NCBI RefSeq assembly: GCF_901709675.1
Contig: NC_051104.1
Location: forward strand, 5,811,501 to 5,875,500
Direction of reading: 5' to 3'
Source of the DNA: Syngnathus acus
Taxonomy: Eukaryota; Chordata; Actinopteri; Syngnathiformes; Syngnathidae
Length of the DNA: 64,000 nucleotides
Positions 1-10,323 of this stretch are shown one piece after another. A model generated the notes under the pieces. It saw only the letters and a list, made by a program, of their open reading frames with translations, was not told the DNA's origin and ran no database searches. Each line of letters opens with the position of its first letter. Positions within the stretch are counted from its first letter, which is position 1. The position numbers and the translations under genes are program-made.

Positions 1-449
1 GATTTAAAATGAGAAATGGTAACAAACTTTCTTGTGCGATTCATCAATTAATCCGCAAAATAATCCACATGTGAATCGATTATTTCAATAGCCCTTTTAT
101 ATTTTGCATTTGAAAAAAGGCAGAATTTTATTAGTGAAAATGAACACACCCCCTTCACACACACACACTGTTTGATTGCAGATTACATTTATAAAGTCTT
201 TGACACCACAGTATGGTCTTATCACGTGAACTGATAAACAAAGAATGTCAAAGATGACCTATAAACCTCTGTGAGGGTTTTCGAGAACGAGTCCACCGTG
301 AAAGCACGAAGAATGAAAAATATTCGCAAAGCACATCTGTGTGTGTGTGTGTGTTCCAGTGCTATTTAAAGAAGTCCAATTAAATCCAATGTTCACGTAA
401 TCTCTCTCTCTCTCCCACTTTCCACTTTCATTAACTTGTGTTTCTATAG

Positions 450-693
450 AATGTCAGACAACGACCGCCCACGCCTCTCACGCTCACTGGCCAATTACAA
501 CTGCAGCGCAGTGCAGCAACGACCTCTAGTGGTAGGATTTTGCCTCCTTTGGCTGCATGTCACTTTAATTGGATTTTGCTTGGATCAAGGGTCAAACATG
601 TTGGCACTGTGTCAAAAGGTATTTGGGCTGAAGCTATACCGACTCGCTCGGACGTTGAGGTGTCAAGGAGGAAGAGTCCTCTCCGCAAATAAA
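450..693 (+). other. Possible terminal exon of an unidentified gene (weak)
   Basis: A long pyrimidine tract (CT repeats from about 401, then a T/C-rich run) leads to an AG at 448-449. From 450 the sequence is open for 80 codons to a TAA at 690-692, and that stop overlaps an AATAAA at 688-693. A second frame (ATG at 451) is also open, to 729. This arrangement could be the last coding exon of a gene lying to the left, but neither translation resembles a family I know, and no partner exon can be tested because the window starts at base 1. Chance openness is a real alternative. Confidence 0.15.
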
Positions 694-699
694 GACCTT

Positions 700-3213
700 A
701 CGAAAAAAACTTTTTTTTCTTTTTTTTAAAGGAATTACATTTTTAGTTTGTGGCTTGGGTTCATATAGCTTTTTAATGTAATATGTCTCTCCTCACTTGC
801 CGTATTGTGATTGTCTCAATTCCAAATCAGTTTTGTTCAATTTAAAGATGAAGTTGAATTAGTAGTCCCGACCAATCCAACCTTAACACGAGACAAATAT
901 TGCAGGTATACAACAATGCAAGTCTTGCGATTGCCATCTAGCAGCCTCGATTCGTTTTCCAGCCAGGCTTTCATGTGCCTTTCATCCAAAATGAATAATT
1001 CCTTGTCATGAAATATCGTAAAGCACAAAGGTAAGCCTCATTGAAATGTGAAGCGTGCAAGAGAGCAATAAGCCAGCGACACGGCTCGGCAACAAAATAA
1101 TATTAATGAAAGCCTGAGAGAGACGTGTGCGAGCATGACCCTGCGTCGGTCCGCTCTGATTGACCCCACTGGAAGTTGGCTGAGGACCACAAATGCATCC
1201 GATTCACAGCATCCTCCACAACAAAGGAGGCAGACAGATGCGCTTGTCGGCGCATTCGAATCAATTTTGTCACGTTCATAGCAATTCCAAATCTGCATGG
1301 TGATGGTATTACAACAAGCGAGGTTATTTAAAACCTAAGAGAATGAACGTTAAATTGTGTTTCTGCCATAGATTATTTTGCCTCAGAGGTTTGGCACAAT
1401 TAATATTATTTTTGCAAACAAACATTCAGAAACAAAGGAAACTGCCCACGAGCGCAGTACCACTTTGTGCCACAACAGTGCTGTTGTCTACTCGAAGGTT
1501 TGCAGCAGAATGAAGAGCAAGAAAAAGAAGCGGCATGTTCTGCATGTGTTACAAATTGCAAATATTTGAATGCAATTTTGAAAATATCAAAATCGATGAT
1601 CAAAAAAGTACTGATTAATTTGATTAGTAATGGATTAATCGTTGCACCGCTACTTCATAAGTTTTATTATTTCAAATGTATATTCCATACAGGTAAGCTG
1701 TTCTTGATCAAATAAAATTAAAAGAAAAATAAATTTGTTTTTTTGTATTGTAAACAATATATTTATACCATTACAGTATTGGGAAAAAAATGTCAGGATT
1801 GAACTTTATCCCCATTTCTGACACGTGTTGTTCTATTTTCCTTTCCTGTCACACTTTTCCCATCTTTTAATATCTTTTCACAAAATCAGATACACCATCT
1901 CTATGCATTTGTGAAATGAACACTTGATGGAGATCACATGATGCAGGGTTTCATTTGGAGTACAAAGTTTTCAGAGAATTAGCATAGGGGGCACAATCAG
2001 AGTTTCTTTGTGTTGTTGTGAATTTAAAGGGGGGGGGGGGGGGATCTAGTGAGCCCCTGGAGAGAATACTAAATAGATCCACTTTGATTAGCATAAGGGG
2101 CAAGTGCTTTTGCCATTTCCTCTCATGTCCTGAAGCACTTTGGAGGATGCGCTCAGCAGTGAGTCTTGTCTTTGTTGGTGTGGGGAATCATGGAATATTT
2201 GCAGCATGTAAAATTGAAGTGAATGTTGCTATTGTTGCCTGTCCTTTCGAGACACTTTCAAAAGGTAATGCGGCTTGATTGTGCAGTCGTCTGCTCTGAC
2301 AAGATAAAAGCCAAGCAGGGCTGCATATAAATAAATAGTGGATGTGTGCCATGTTTGCATTGAAAATCTAATTTCATGCTCAATATTGTAATAATATTCA
2401 GAAGTACATTAAAAATCAATTGTGGTTTTTCAGCTGAAATGTATGCACTGCAACTCACGTTTGGGGTTTGGTTTAGGCCTCGCGCTATTTAATGGGCTAA
2501 TTAATGAGGAAGATGAAAGTGTCAACACTTGAACATGTGATTTGGGAGGGGCCAAAGCACTGTCCAATATAAAAGTAGTGTTTTGCTGCCATCTTGTGGT
2601 ACCTACAGGCAAATATTTCGCGGACGTTACTTTGTAGATTCGGGCTATTGTTTGGAAGCAAATCTGGATTTAAAACTTAGAATGAAGAAAAACATAATTG
2701 GTCATCAAAAATGATAAAAATATTCCTTTTTTTTTTTAACTTTTGTGGTACTGTCACATTAAACAGTTTAAACACGACTTCTTGATTCAAGTTAAATGTA
2801 CTGACCGGAGAATTAGATTAAATAAAATAAAAATGAGAAAGTCTAAGTCTTCTAAATGGTCTCATCACAACAAAGACATCACTACCCACATTGTGCAATT
2901 AAGCACACAAAAGCCCACACATGCAAAACACTGGACTCTTCCAGCCTTACACAAGAGGCAGGGTTGAGGGTTACCTTCACTGAGCGCATCGTTTCTTTCT
3001 TTGCCTCTCCCCCTAATCAAACTCGTAATTAGTGCTCATGTTTCTGGTTGAGCGGAATCAATGTCGAACAATGACGTGAATGGATGCTAAATGAATTCAC
3101 AGCTCATCAGCATATACTTCCAGATTAAAGAACAGGCATGTCAATAGGGAGCAAACAATGTGTCAGGGTTGCGCAACCGGCGGGGACCCCCGCCCACATG
3201 CAAAGTGGCCCTT
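700..3213. other. Intergenic, no gene recognised
   Basis: AT-rich flank without a recognisable exon. It holds homopolymer runs (a G run at about 2030-2042 and T runs) and short open frames with no family resemblance. Around 2585-2599 the minus strand carries a CTCF-like motif, listed separately. I see no RNA gene or complete transposon here. Confidence 0.5.
2585..2599 (-). promoter_or_regulatory. CTCF-like motif
   Basis: Reads CCACAAGATGGCAGC on the minus strand, a close match to the vertebrate CTCF core consensus. Occupancy is unknown; such motifs are often carried by dispersed repeats. Confidence 0.4.
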
Positions 3214-4015
3214 GATTAATTTTCAAAAATATAAACGTTCATGATAGCTCAGCAGTCTAGATGGCAAACATTTGAACAGCTTACACAGTCTCAACCGATT
3301 CTTAAAATTGTTGTCGATTAATTCGAGAACCGATTAGTTGCCGATTAACTGATTCATTTCGACAGCCTTCATGAAGAGTACGCTTATTATTGCAATTGTA
3401 TTTTTCACTGCACTGATTAATTTTCAAAAATATAAACGTTCACGATAGCTCAGCAGTCCACATGGCAAACATTTGAACAGCTTACAGTCCCAACCGATTC
3501 TTAAAATAGTTGTCGATTAATTTGAGAACCGATTAGTTGCCGATGAACTGATTCATTTCGACAGCCTTCATGAAGAGTACGCTTATTATTGCAATTGTAT
3601 TTTTCACTGCACTGATTAATTTTCAAAAATATAAACGTTCACGATAGCTCAGTCGTCTAAATGTCAAACATTTGAACAGCTTACACAGTCTCAACCGATT
3701 CTTAAAATTGCTGTCGATTAATTTGATAACCGATTAGTTGCCGATGAACTGATTCATTTCGACAGCCTTCATGAAGAGTACGCTTATTATTGCAATTGTA
3801 TTTTTCACTGCACTGATTAATTTTCAAAAATATAAACGTTCACGATAGCTCAGCAGTCTAGATGGCAAACATTTGAACAGCTTACAGTCCCAACCGATTC
3901 TTAAAATAGTTGTCGATTAATTTGAGAACCGATTAGTTGCCGATGTACTGATTCATTTCGACAGCCTTCATGAACAGTACGTTTATGATTGCAATTGCAT
4001 TTTTCAGTGTACTGT
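3214..4015. repeat. Tandem repeat, four ~200-bp units
   Basis: The segment beginning GATTAATTTTCAAAAATATA recurs at 3214, 3415, 3614 and 3815, giving periods of 201, 199 and 201 bp. Each unit also contains GATAGCTCAG, AACATTTGAACAGCTTACA and a GATTAATT/CCGATTAGTT/CCGAT block ending TTTCGACAGCC. Units differ by scattered substitutions and small indels. The last unit diverges near its end (TTTCAGTGTACTGTTTCAG). It is a local satellite-like array; the GATTAATT-rich part resembles sequence of dispersed fish repeats. Confidence 0.9.
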
Positions 4016-7000
4016 TTCAGACTATTTCAACAGCAAAAGGAGCCCAAAAGTACTTACAACAAATAGAATTTCACCAGACATTGAAGGTGTTGCGTGTGCT
4101 TCTATAGCCCATTGTCCTATCGTATAAAGACCTCCTACCTCGCTCCCTCATTGAAAGCGGTATTAAGTGAGATTAGGCGACTTTGTAAGTCATCAAGGCG
4201 CCGTCTTGTGATATTGATCCCTTACACCAGGTGAAATTGGATGATCACTGGAGAAGTAATTATAAAGGGCCTCACCCCTGATCCTCACAATAGTTTATCA
4301 GCCCCAACGTGAAGAGACACTAGTTGGCAGATGGGGAATATCTCTCCATTTGTCAGTGGCCCACGCCATAAAAGTCGTTGGTCATTGCTCCCGGTAGAAC
4401 GATAAGCAGCTTATGCCAAATTGGAGAAGGAGTGATTACATCCCCGAGGAGATGTGTGATGAAGCGCTCGGCCCTGATTGAGATGTCGACATCTGTGTCA
4501 AAGCTTTTCGCCATCATTGCCAAGGAGTGGAGGGAGGAGATGCTGTGTCGGCTTTGTCACGGTCTAGAGAAAACCATCAAGTGCTACTTTGAGTGTATAT
4601 TTTCTGTATTACAAAAGTATGTTACGCTAATTAACCATCACATACTTTTGATTACAAAATAGAAATATCAGAGGTAGCCAAGTTATGCACTCAAATCCAT
4701 GATTGATGCCCCCAACTGCACTGCAATTGCCCATAGATGGCAGCAAAGCTCTACTTTTGTCCTAATGAAGATTATTACTGTCACGAGCCATTTGTTTTTT
4801 TGTTTACACAATCTGCTCGGGGCACGAGCAGAGTCCCCTGCGTCACTTCTGCTGTCGTTGATGCCTAATTATTCAAATTCTTGTTGCTCTGTTTGCTTTG
4901 TTTTTATATACGTCCTCTTGTATCTGACAGTTGTAGTCTAATTACCATTTGTTTCAAATACCACCTTGTTTTTCTGTTAATTAGCATTTTGAACTCTGGG
5001 CTCCACCAGTCGAACTGATTCTGCAAACCTCAGAACCCTACTGAGCACAATCGAGTTGCTTTTAAGACGTGGTTATAATTGACTAATTTTTTTAAATTGT
5101 CTTTTGTACTCGAGAATTGTCGACTTTATCTTATATTCACACGTTGACGTTCTTTTCTTTAGCTGTGCCACTTCTGATCCCGGAAATGAAGGAAACAATC
5201 TTGACCAACAGTGTCATGCTAATCCTCAGACCTCTTTAATATTCTATCAGCACTTTCTACACCAGCAGGGGCAGCGTTGTATGATCTTTCTCCTCGGGCA
5301 GGAAGTAAAAACAAATTGCCTCGGGGCACGTGAAACGAAGGCATCAATTAAACAAGAACATATTCTCTTGGTATTTATAGCCATGCTTCAATACGACAGT
5401 TTAGCCTCGCAGCAAGATATGACCGCAGGGTTTGAAGTGAAACACAAATCAGGAGATGGCGGTACATGCACAAATTAATCCGACTATTAAAATAGTTTGT
5501 TCACTCCAGCTTTTTGGACATTTCTCTGTAAACTTCTGTTACCCTTGATACTCATGTATGGAGTCAGAACCCTGCCGAGTTTTGCCAATTAAAATCAATT
5601 TTGGTCCCCAGCAGATGAAACAAACTGCATTACGAGATCAGAATCAAATATTATTCTCATGGTTACATTTTCTAACACTATTGTTTGCTCTTTCTTTGGA
5701 GCCATACTGAGGGCTAATTTAAAATAATAAAAACATTGGTCTGGTTCAGAACTGAAGCATAGTTCGTGAACCAATGCCTAAAAATCAATCATTATGCAAT
5801 GTGTACTATACCTTTAAGATAATCACCCACCACACCAACAGTACGACAAACACACACATGCAGTAAAATCAGATTCTCCATGGACGTAATGCAATGCAAC
5901 GGCCTGAAGAAATGTTACATCTGTTGCCTTAACTGCGTATTAGATTTCTGCTCTGTCCACTGACGTAACCGATAGCTGTTCATCAATTCAACACGGCCAG
6001 ATGTGCCCATTGGCATTTATTCCACAAAAGCCACTTGAGGATAAACTAAAGCAGAAATAAACAGCAAATGTGAAGGTTTGTAAATTGCATCGAGGCCCTT
6101 CAGCTCAATGAACTTGCGAGACGTGTTCGGATGGCTGTTTCGCTTTATTTGTACCCTGTGCAGTCAGCAATGCTGTGGAAATTAAGTCGAAATGAATACA
6201 TCAGTCCCAAGACCGTGTACAGTGAAGCATACATCCACTATTTTGATAACCAGAAAGAAAATGACCTCGTTACGCTTTCGAAGGGAACTCATCAAAGATT
6301 CAAGAGGTCTGTTTCTTCTTTCCGTAGCTCTCGGTCATGGACATTGTCTCGGGATTCAGCGCAGAATATTTACATTTATTTTTGTTATAGACATTATTTT
6401 GATATTCAGCCTTAAGCGATTCTTCGCTTTCCCTGCCTTGTGTCTTAAATGTAAAGTATCAAAGTTTCTTCTTAAAACCTCACGTTGGGTTTGCTAATAA
6501 AGTTTTGTGACGTGGCTAGTCATTACCTAATCAATTTAAAAAAATAAAAACGATGCTTAGAAATGCTTGTTTTTTTTATAAGAGCCATACATTTGGGTTT
6601 ACTTTCAATAAATGAAATGTTGCTAGAACATTCAGCTTTCTTGCTCGGAAACATAAAAGGTGCCTGCCAGCACCAGTAAGGCTCACAAATGAGCACATGA
6701 CATCGTATTTTGATGTGGTCTGCACAAAGAAAAGGAAGTATAACTCAATAGACAGCGCCACAGGCTACGGGCAGGCTTCCCATGGCCTCGCAAGCGGTTC
6801 TGCTGTGAAGGTGGCCAATGCTATAGAAGTACATAACTGCCTGTGGAGATAGGTGATTTTATTGTCAACAACACAAGCAAGGCCGGAAACAGCCTCACAG
6901 CAGTGGTGGTGGTAAGATGGCCGGACGTTTGCGTTATGCAGGGCGTGGATTCTATTATGAACCTATAAAATGTCTCTTTGAATAAAAAAATGAATTAAAT

Positions 7001-7442
7001 CATCCAAGTGTGTCGGAAATTGAACACTTCATTCAAATATTCGAAATATTTTCTAACCTAGGTTGTAATAAAATTATATTAATTAAAATATCACAATTGC
7101 CCCAGTATGATGCCGTTACACCACTATAAGCTACAATCATATATATGAAGTGTAGGAACCATTAGAGGTGTAGTGGGTCCCTCAACTGCAAATCAAGACA
7201 TAACATTTGGTGTAACACTTCCCCCTTTTGTTCATACTTGAAACTGCATCCATGTGGCTTGAGGGTCAATGTTTTTTTCAATTGCCCTGTTTAAACGTCT
7301 TAAGCATTAATTCACAATTATAAGAAAATATCATTTAAAATGTCTCATAATAGTTTGGAGATTTTAAACCTCAAATGTGACCCACGAGGAAAAGCTGTTG
7401 ATATTAAGAGTCATTATTTTGTGTCCAGTAGGTTGATGGAAA
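4016..7442. other. Intergenic, possible conserved noncoding DNA
   Basis: No coding exon is recognisable. The stretch about 4080-4560 has more balanced composition than its surroundings, with TAATTA-type cores and few simple repeats, and could be a regulatory element; 5900-6130 and 6770-6960 look similar. This is judged only from composition. A copy of a short dispersed motif (AGATGGCAGCAAAGC) lies near 4733. Open frames here are short and match nothing known. Confidence 0.35.
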
Positions 7443-7448
7443 TTTATT
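7443..7448 (-). terminator. hccs: Candidate poly(A) signal of hccs
   Basis: TTTATT on the plus strand reads AATAAA on the minus strand, about 360 nt downstream of the hccs stop codon. It is the first canonical hexamer I noticed beyond the stop, so the 3' UTR would run from 7806 to about 7425. Confidence 0.5.
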
Positions 7449-7806
7449 AGTTACAGTAATACAGTATATTGATATAATATGGAAAGCAGTGGTCTCCAAA
7501 CGTTTACATGAGAATTACTTTAACAATTAACTACTATGTTTTAGTTATTACATAACACATGGTACAATGCAGTTTTTGTGATATTTCAAGGTAATTTGTA
7601 CAAATAAAAACTTGAGCAGTAATAACTTATCCTGTTAAAAAAAAAAATAACAGTGAACTTCAAAGCAAGTCTTAGTCATACAATTAGCGGAAGACTAATT
7701 TCTTACAAACCGTGATTAGGTCGCCAAAAGCTGATTTGTCTTTACACAGCAACACAAAAATTGCAAAGAGCTAAAATGAGCACCTTGAAGTTCATGAAAG
7801 AGTTCT

Positions 7807-8232
7807 TCAGGAGGTCCATCGCCACCAGGCCACTTTCATGCGATCCCATACGGCACCTAAAGAGTCAAAAGCCGGGCGTACGTCCAGGATGGAGAACTGG
7901 TACGTTTCTTTGTCGATTTCTCCATCATAATAGTCGATGACGTAGCGGACCTCCTTTCCACAGCGGTCAATGATCCAGTCGTGACGGTCAAAGGGCAGCT
8001 CGTAGCTACGAGAGCGACGACGAGGCATTGGAGAGGCAAATGAGGTACTCGCTATGCTACTTTGTAGCGCTTAAGTGCCGTTTCTCAACCAGCCTCACAT
8101 AATGAACCCATTGTTTGTATGATTATCAGAGAAGAGCAAAGCACAAAAAAAAAAAAAGATGCAGCTTGTGTTTGATCTGACTAGATGCTGCAAGTGGACA
8201 TGTTATTTATGCTGCAGGCTATATATATATCC

Positions 8233-8286
<54 letters not shown>

Positions 8287-9549
8287 TCAGTTCATTGCTT
8301 TGCATTATGGACAATTTTTATAGACTGATGATATATCTCAATACATTTTTAAAATGACATTAAATGAATGGCAATTTACATTTCATTCATAAACCACATT
8401 TTTGTGTAAAACATAATTGAATTCATATTTGATGAAATCAATAAAACACAAATACCCAGATATCAATATCCACATTACATTGAAAATTGGCTTACCCCAT
8501 CCAATGACGGAAACGAGCCCTTGGCGAGTACTCTTTGGCTTTCCCTCCAAACCTCTTCAAGGATGGACCACATGGACATTCACTGCAGGAATATTTTACA
8601 GAAGACCGATTTAAATACAAATACAGTGGAGGAAATATTCTGGTTCTATCGATAAATTCATGCCTCACCTTGCATGCAGGGCCTCCCACTTCAGGATCTC
8701 ATGCCAGGCTTGTTCATTGTTCTTGTTGTGGATTTTGATGATGTTGCCCATGTCGGCAGCAGCAAGGTCATCTTCACGCCAGCGCCACCTGAGTGTTCAA
8801 TAAAATAAAAGAGTTAAACTACAAGATGATGATTACTATATATAGGAGATACACCAGGTTCACACACTGACCCCTTCCTCAGCATGGCATTCCAGAACAT
8901 CTGTTCAGATGGGTACACCCAGTGCTTTTCGCTGCCATGGCGAGGAATTTTAGATTCTTCTCTGTTGAGGGATAACTCGAAGGGTTGGTCTGGAGCAGGT
9001 GTTTGGTTAGGAGGAGGCATCTGAGGAAATGAAAGAAATGTTGTGAAAATGATATTCCTTTTGTAGCAGTTCCAACAAATAATAGAACAAAAAAGTATTT
9101 ATTGTACCATATTTGTAGGGTCGATGTCATTATTCGAGCCTGCTGCAGCTTTCATGGGACACTCCACAAATTCATAGGCCCGAGCCTGGTGATCTGGGCC
9201 GGCTTCAGCTTTGTGCATTGGACACTCCGGAGGTGGAGACGCTGCAACAGGATATGATGTGATGTCACAATGCAGATAGTAAGCTGCAACTTGACCTATT
9301 GACCTGTCCCTACCTGCAACTGGCTGAGGTTTATGCATGGGACACTCTGATGGGGGAGATACAACTTTTAAAAAAATATAAGAGACAAGTATTAGATAAC
9401 ATTACCACCGTTTCCATGCTAATAAAATATGCATCAGCACCTTTAACAGGCTGATTTTCTTTGTGCATAGGACAGCCTTGAGGAGGGGTGGCAATCATTG
9501 CCTCTGCTTGAACTGTAGAAGCTGCAGGTGTTGAAGTCAAGGCCCCCAT
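7807..9549 (-). CDS. hccs: Holocytochrome c-type synthase (cytochrome c heme lyase)
   Basis: Mitochondrial intermembrane-space enzyme of the holocytochrome c synthase family; it attaches heme to the CXXCH motif of apocytochrome c (and c1). Seven coding exons on the minus strand: 9549-9441 (exon starts at 9554), 9364-9314, 9241-9108, 9020-8872, 8788-8669, 8582-8496, 8005-7807. They join in consistent phases to 849 nt, 282 aa; human HCCS is 268 aa. The N-terminus carries four CPM motifs (Cys26, 44, 60, 81), the first three as CPMHK. The conserved core includes [42 protein letters not shown] (His168 matches the heme-ligand His154 of human HCCS), [18 protein letters not shown] and the C-terminus KVAWWRWTS. 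The ATG lies six bases inside its exon, after an AG preceded by a T-rich tract. The first coding-intron donor (AAAG|GTGCTG) is weak, but phase requires it. Confidence 0.95.
8219..8280. repeat. AT dinucleotide microsatellite
   Basis: A run of TATATA is interrupted once by CCACAAAT, then about 21 uninterrupted AT units reach 8280. It lies in the last hccs intron (8006-8495). Confidence 0.95.
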
Positions 9550-10138
9550 CCCGCCTGAATTGATGTGCAAACAAACACAGAGACAATTAAAAAGTGGAAG
9601 CAAGCGAGAAAAGAAAAATCAATACTTCTGCAAGCTTGAGAATCACATCCAAACAAGTAGGTAAATGTTTTCTTATTAATTTGTCTTGTGCAGAAGTACA
9701 GATACTGGGGGGGGACATAGAAGTACTAATTTGACTCCTTTACTTAAAAATCTACTCAAGTAATTACGCAATTGCGTCATAATGACCCTCTTAGTGCATG
9801 CAAATAAATAATAACATAATACCTCTGTAAAATAACCTCAATGCTAACTAGCATCAGTTATTTAGCAGCGACACTTGAATTCTGAACCCGCATACTTGCG
9901 TTTTATTAAATATTATTAAATTAAAAACAGTGATTATTAAAATATCAAACAGCTGATATTATGTAGACGCTTATTTCTACCCACAGTCAAGAGTTTCGTA
10001 GCATTGCTAATATTACCTGAAGATCCAAACAAAATTCGTTAAATCCGGCGAAAGATTCACAGTGCGTAAAAGCTGGTTGAAAGGGTTATTCACATATAAC
10101 GTGAAGTGTAACAACAAAAAATCAAAATAACCACTTAC

Positions 10139-10195
10139 TGTAGTACTTTTAACCACGTTCTGTTCCAATGTCAACGATCAGGGTAGCTCACGCAT
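10139..10195 (-). other. hccs: Likely 5' untranslated exon of hccs
   Basis: On the minus strand the sequence ends ...AAAAGTACTACA followed by the strong donor GTAAGTGG, at 10138-10137. It would splice to the acceptor at 9556-9555, six bases before the hccs ATG. The upstream boundary is approximate. The exon contains a minimal upstream ORF (ATGCGTGAGCTACCCTGA). Confidence 0.6.
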
Positions 10196-10199
10196 GGGG

Positions 10200-10300
10200 T
10201 TATGTGATGTGAGCGTACGTAAGGAACTACGTCATGACGCACAAAAACGTCACCAGCCACTTCTTCGTTTTGCGTAACTCTCAAACAGCGTTTAAATACA
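10200..10300. promoter_or_regulatory. Putative bidirectional promoter (hccs / divergent transcript)
   Basis: The segment lies between the hccs 5' exon on the minus strand and an exon-like sequence on the plus strand. It is enriched in CRE/ATF-type half sites: ACGTCA at 10229-10234, TGACG at 10235-10239 and ACGTCA at 10247-10252. A TTTAAATA near 10291 is TATA-like for the plus direction. CREB/ATF sites are common at promoters of nuclear genes for mitochondrial proteins. Promoter function is inferred from position and motifs. Confidence 0.5.
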
Positions 10301-10323
10301 CTGCCGCCATCTTCTGTTGGAGG
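10296..10323 (+). other. Possible first exon of a divergent transcript
   Basis: The plus strand reads ACTGCCGCCATCTTCTGTTG then GAGG|GTAAGTATT. GCCGCCATCTT (10303-10313) is a YY1-type initiator-proximal motif that often sits just downstream of start sites, and GTAAGTATT is a near-ideal donor at 10324. No plus-strand coding exon was recognised before reck exon 1 at 13455. It may be the first exon of a noncoding RNA, an alternative 5' exon of reck, or chance. Confidence 0.35.

Noticed and set aside
3214-4015. Regularly spaced repeats resembling a CRISPR-like array
   Set aside because: The whole ~200-bp unit is repeated, with no short repeat separated by unique spacers, and the surrounding genes are vertebrate.
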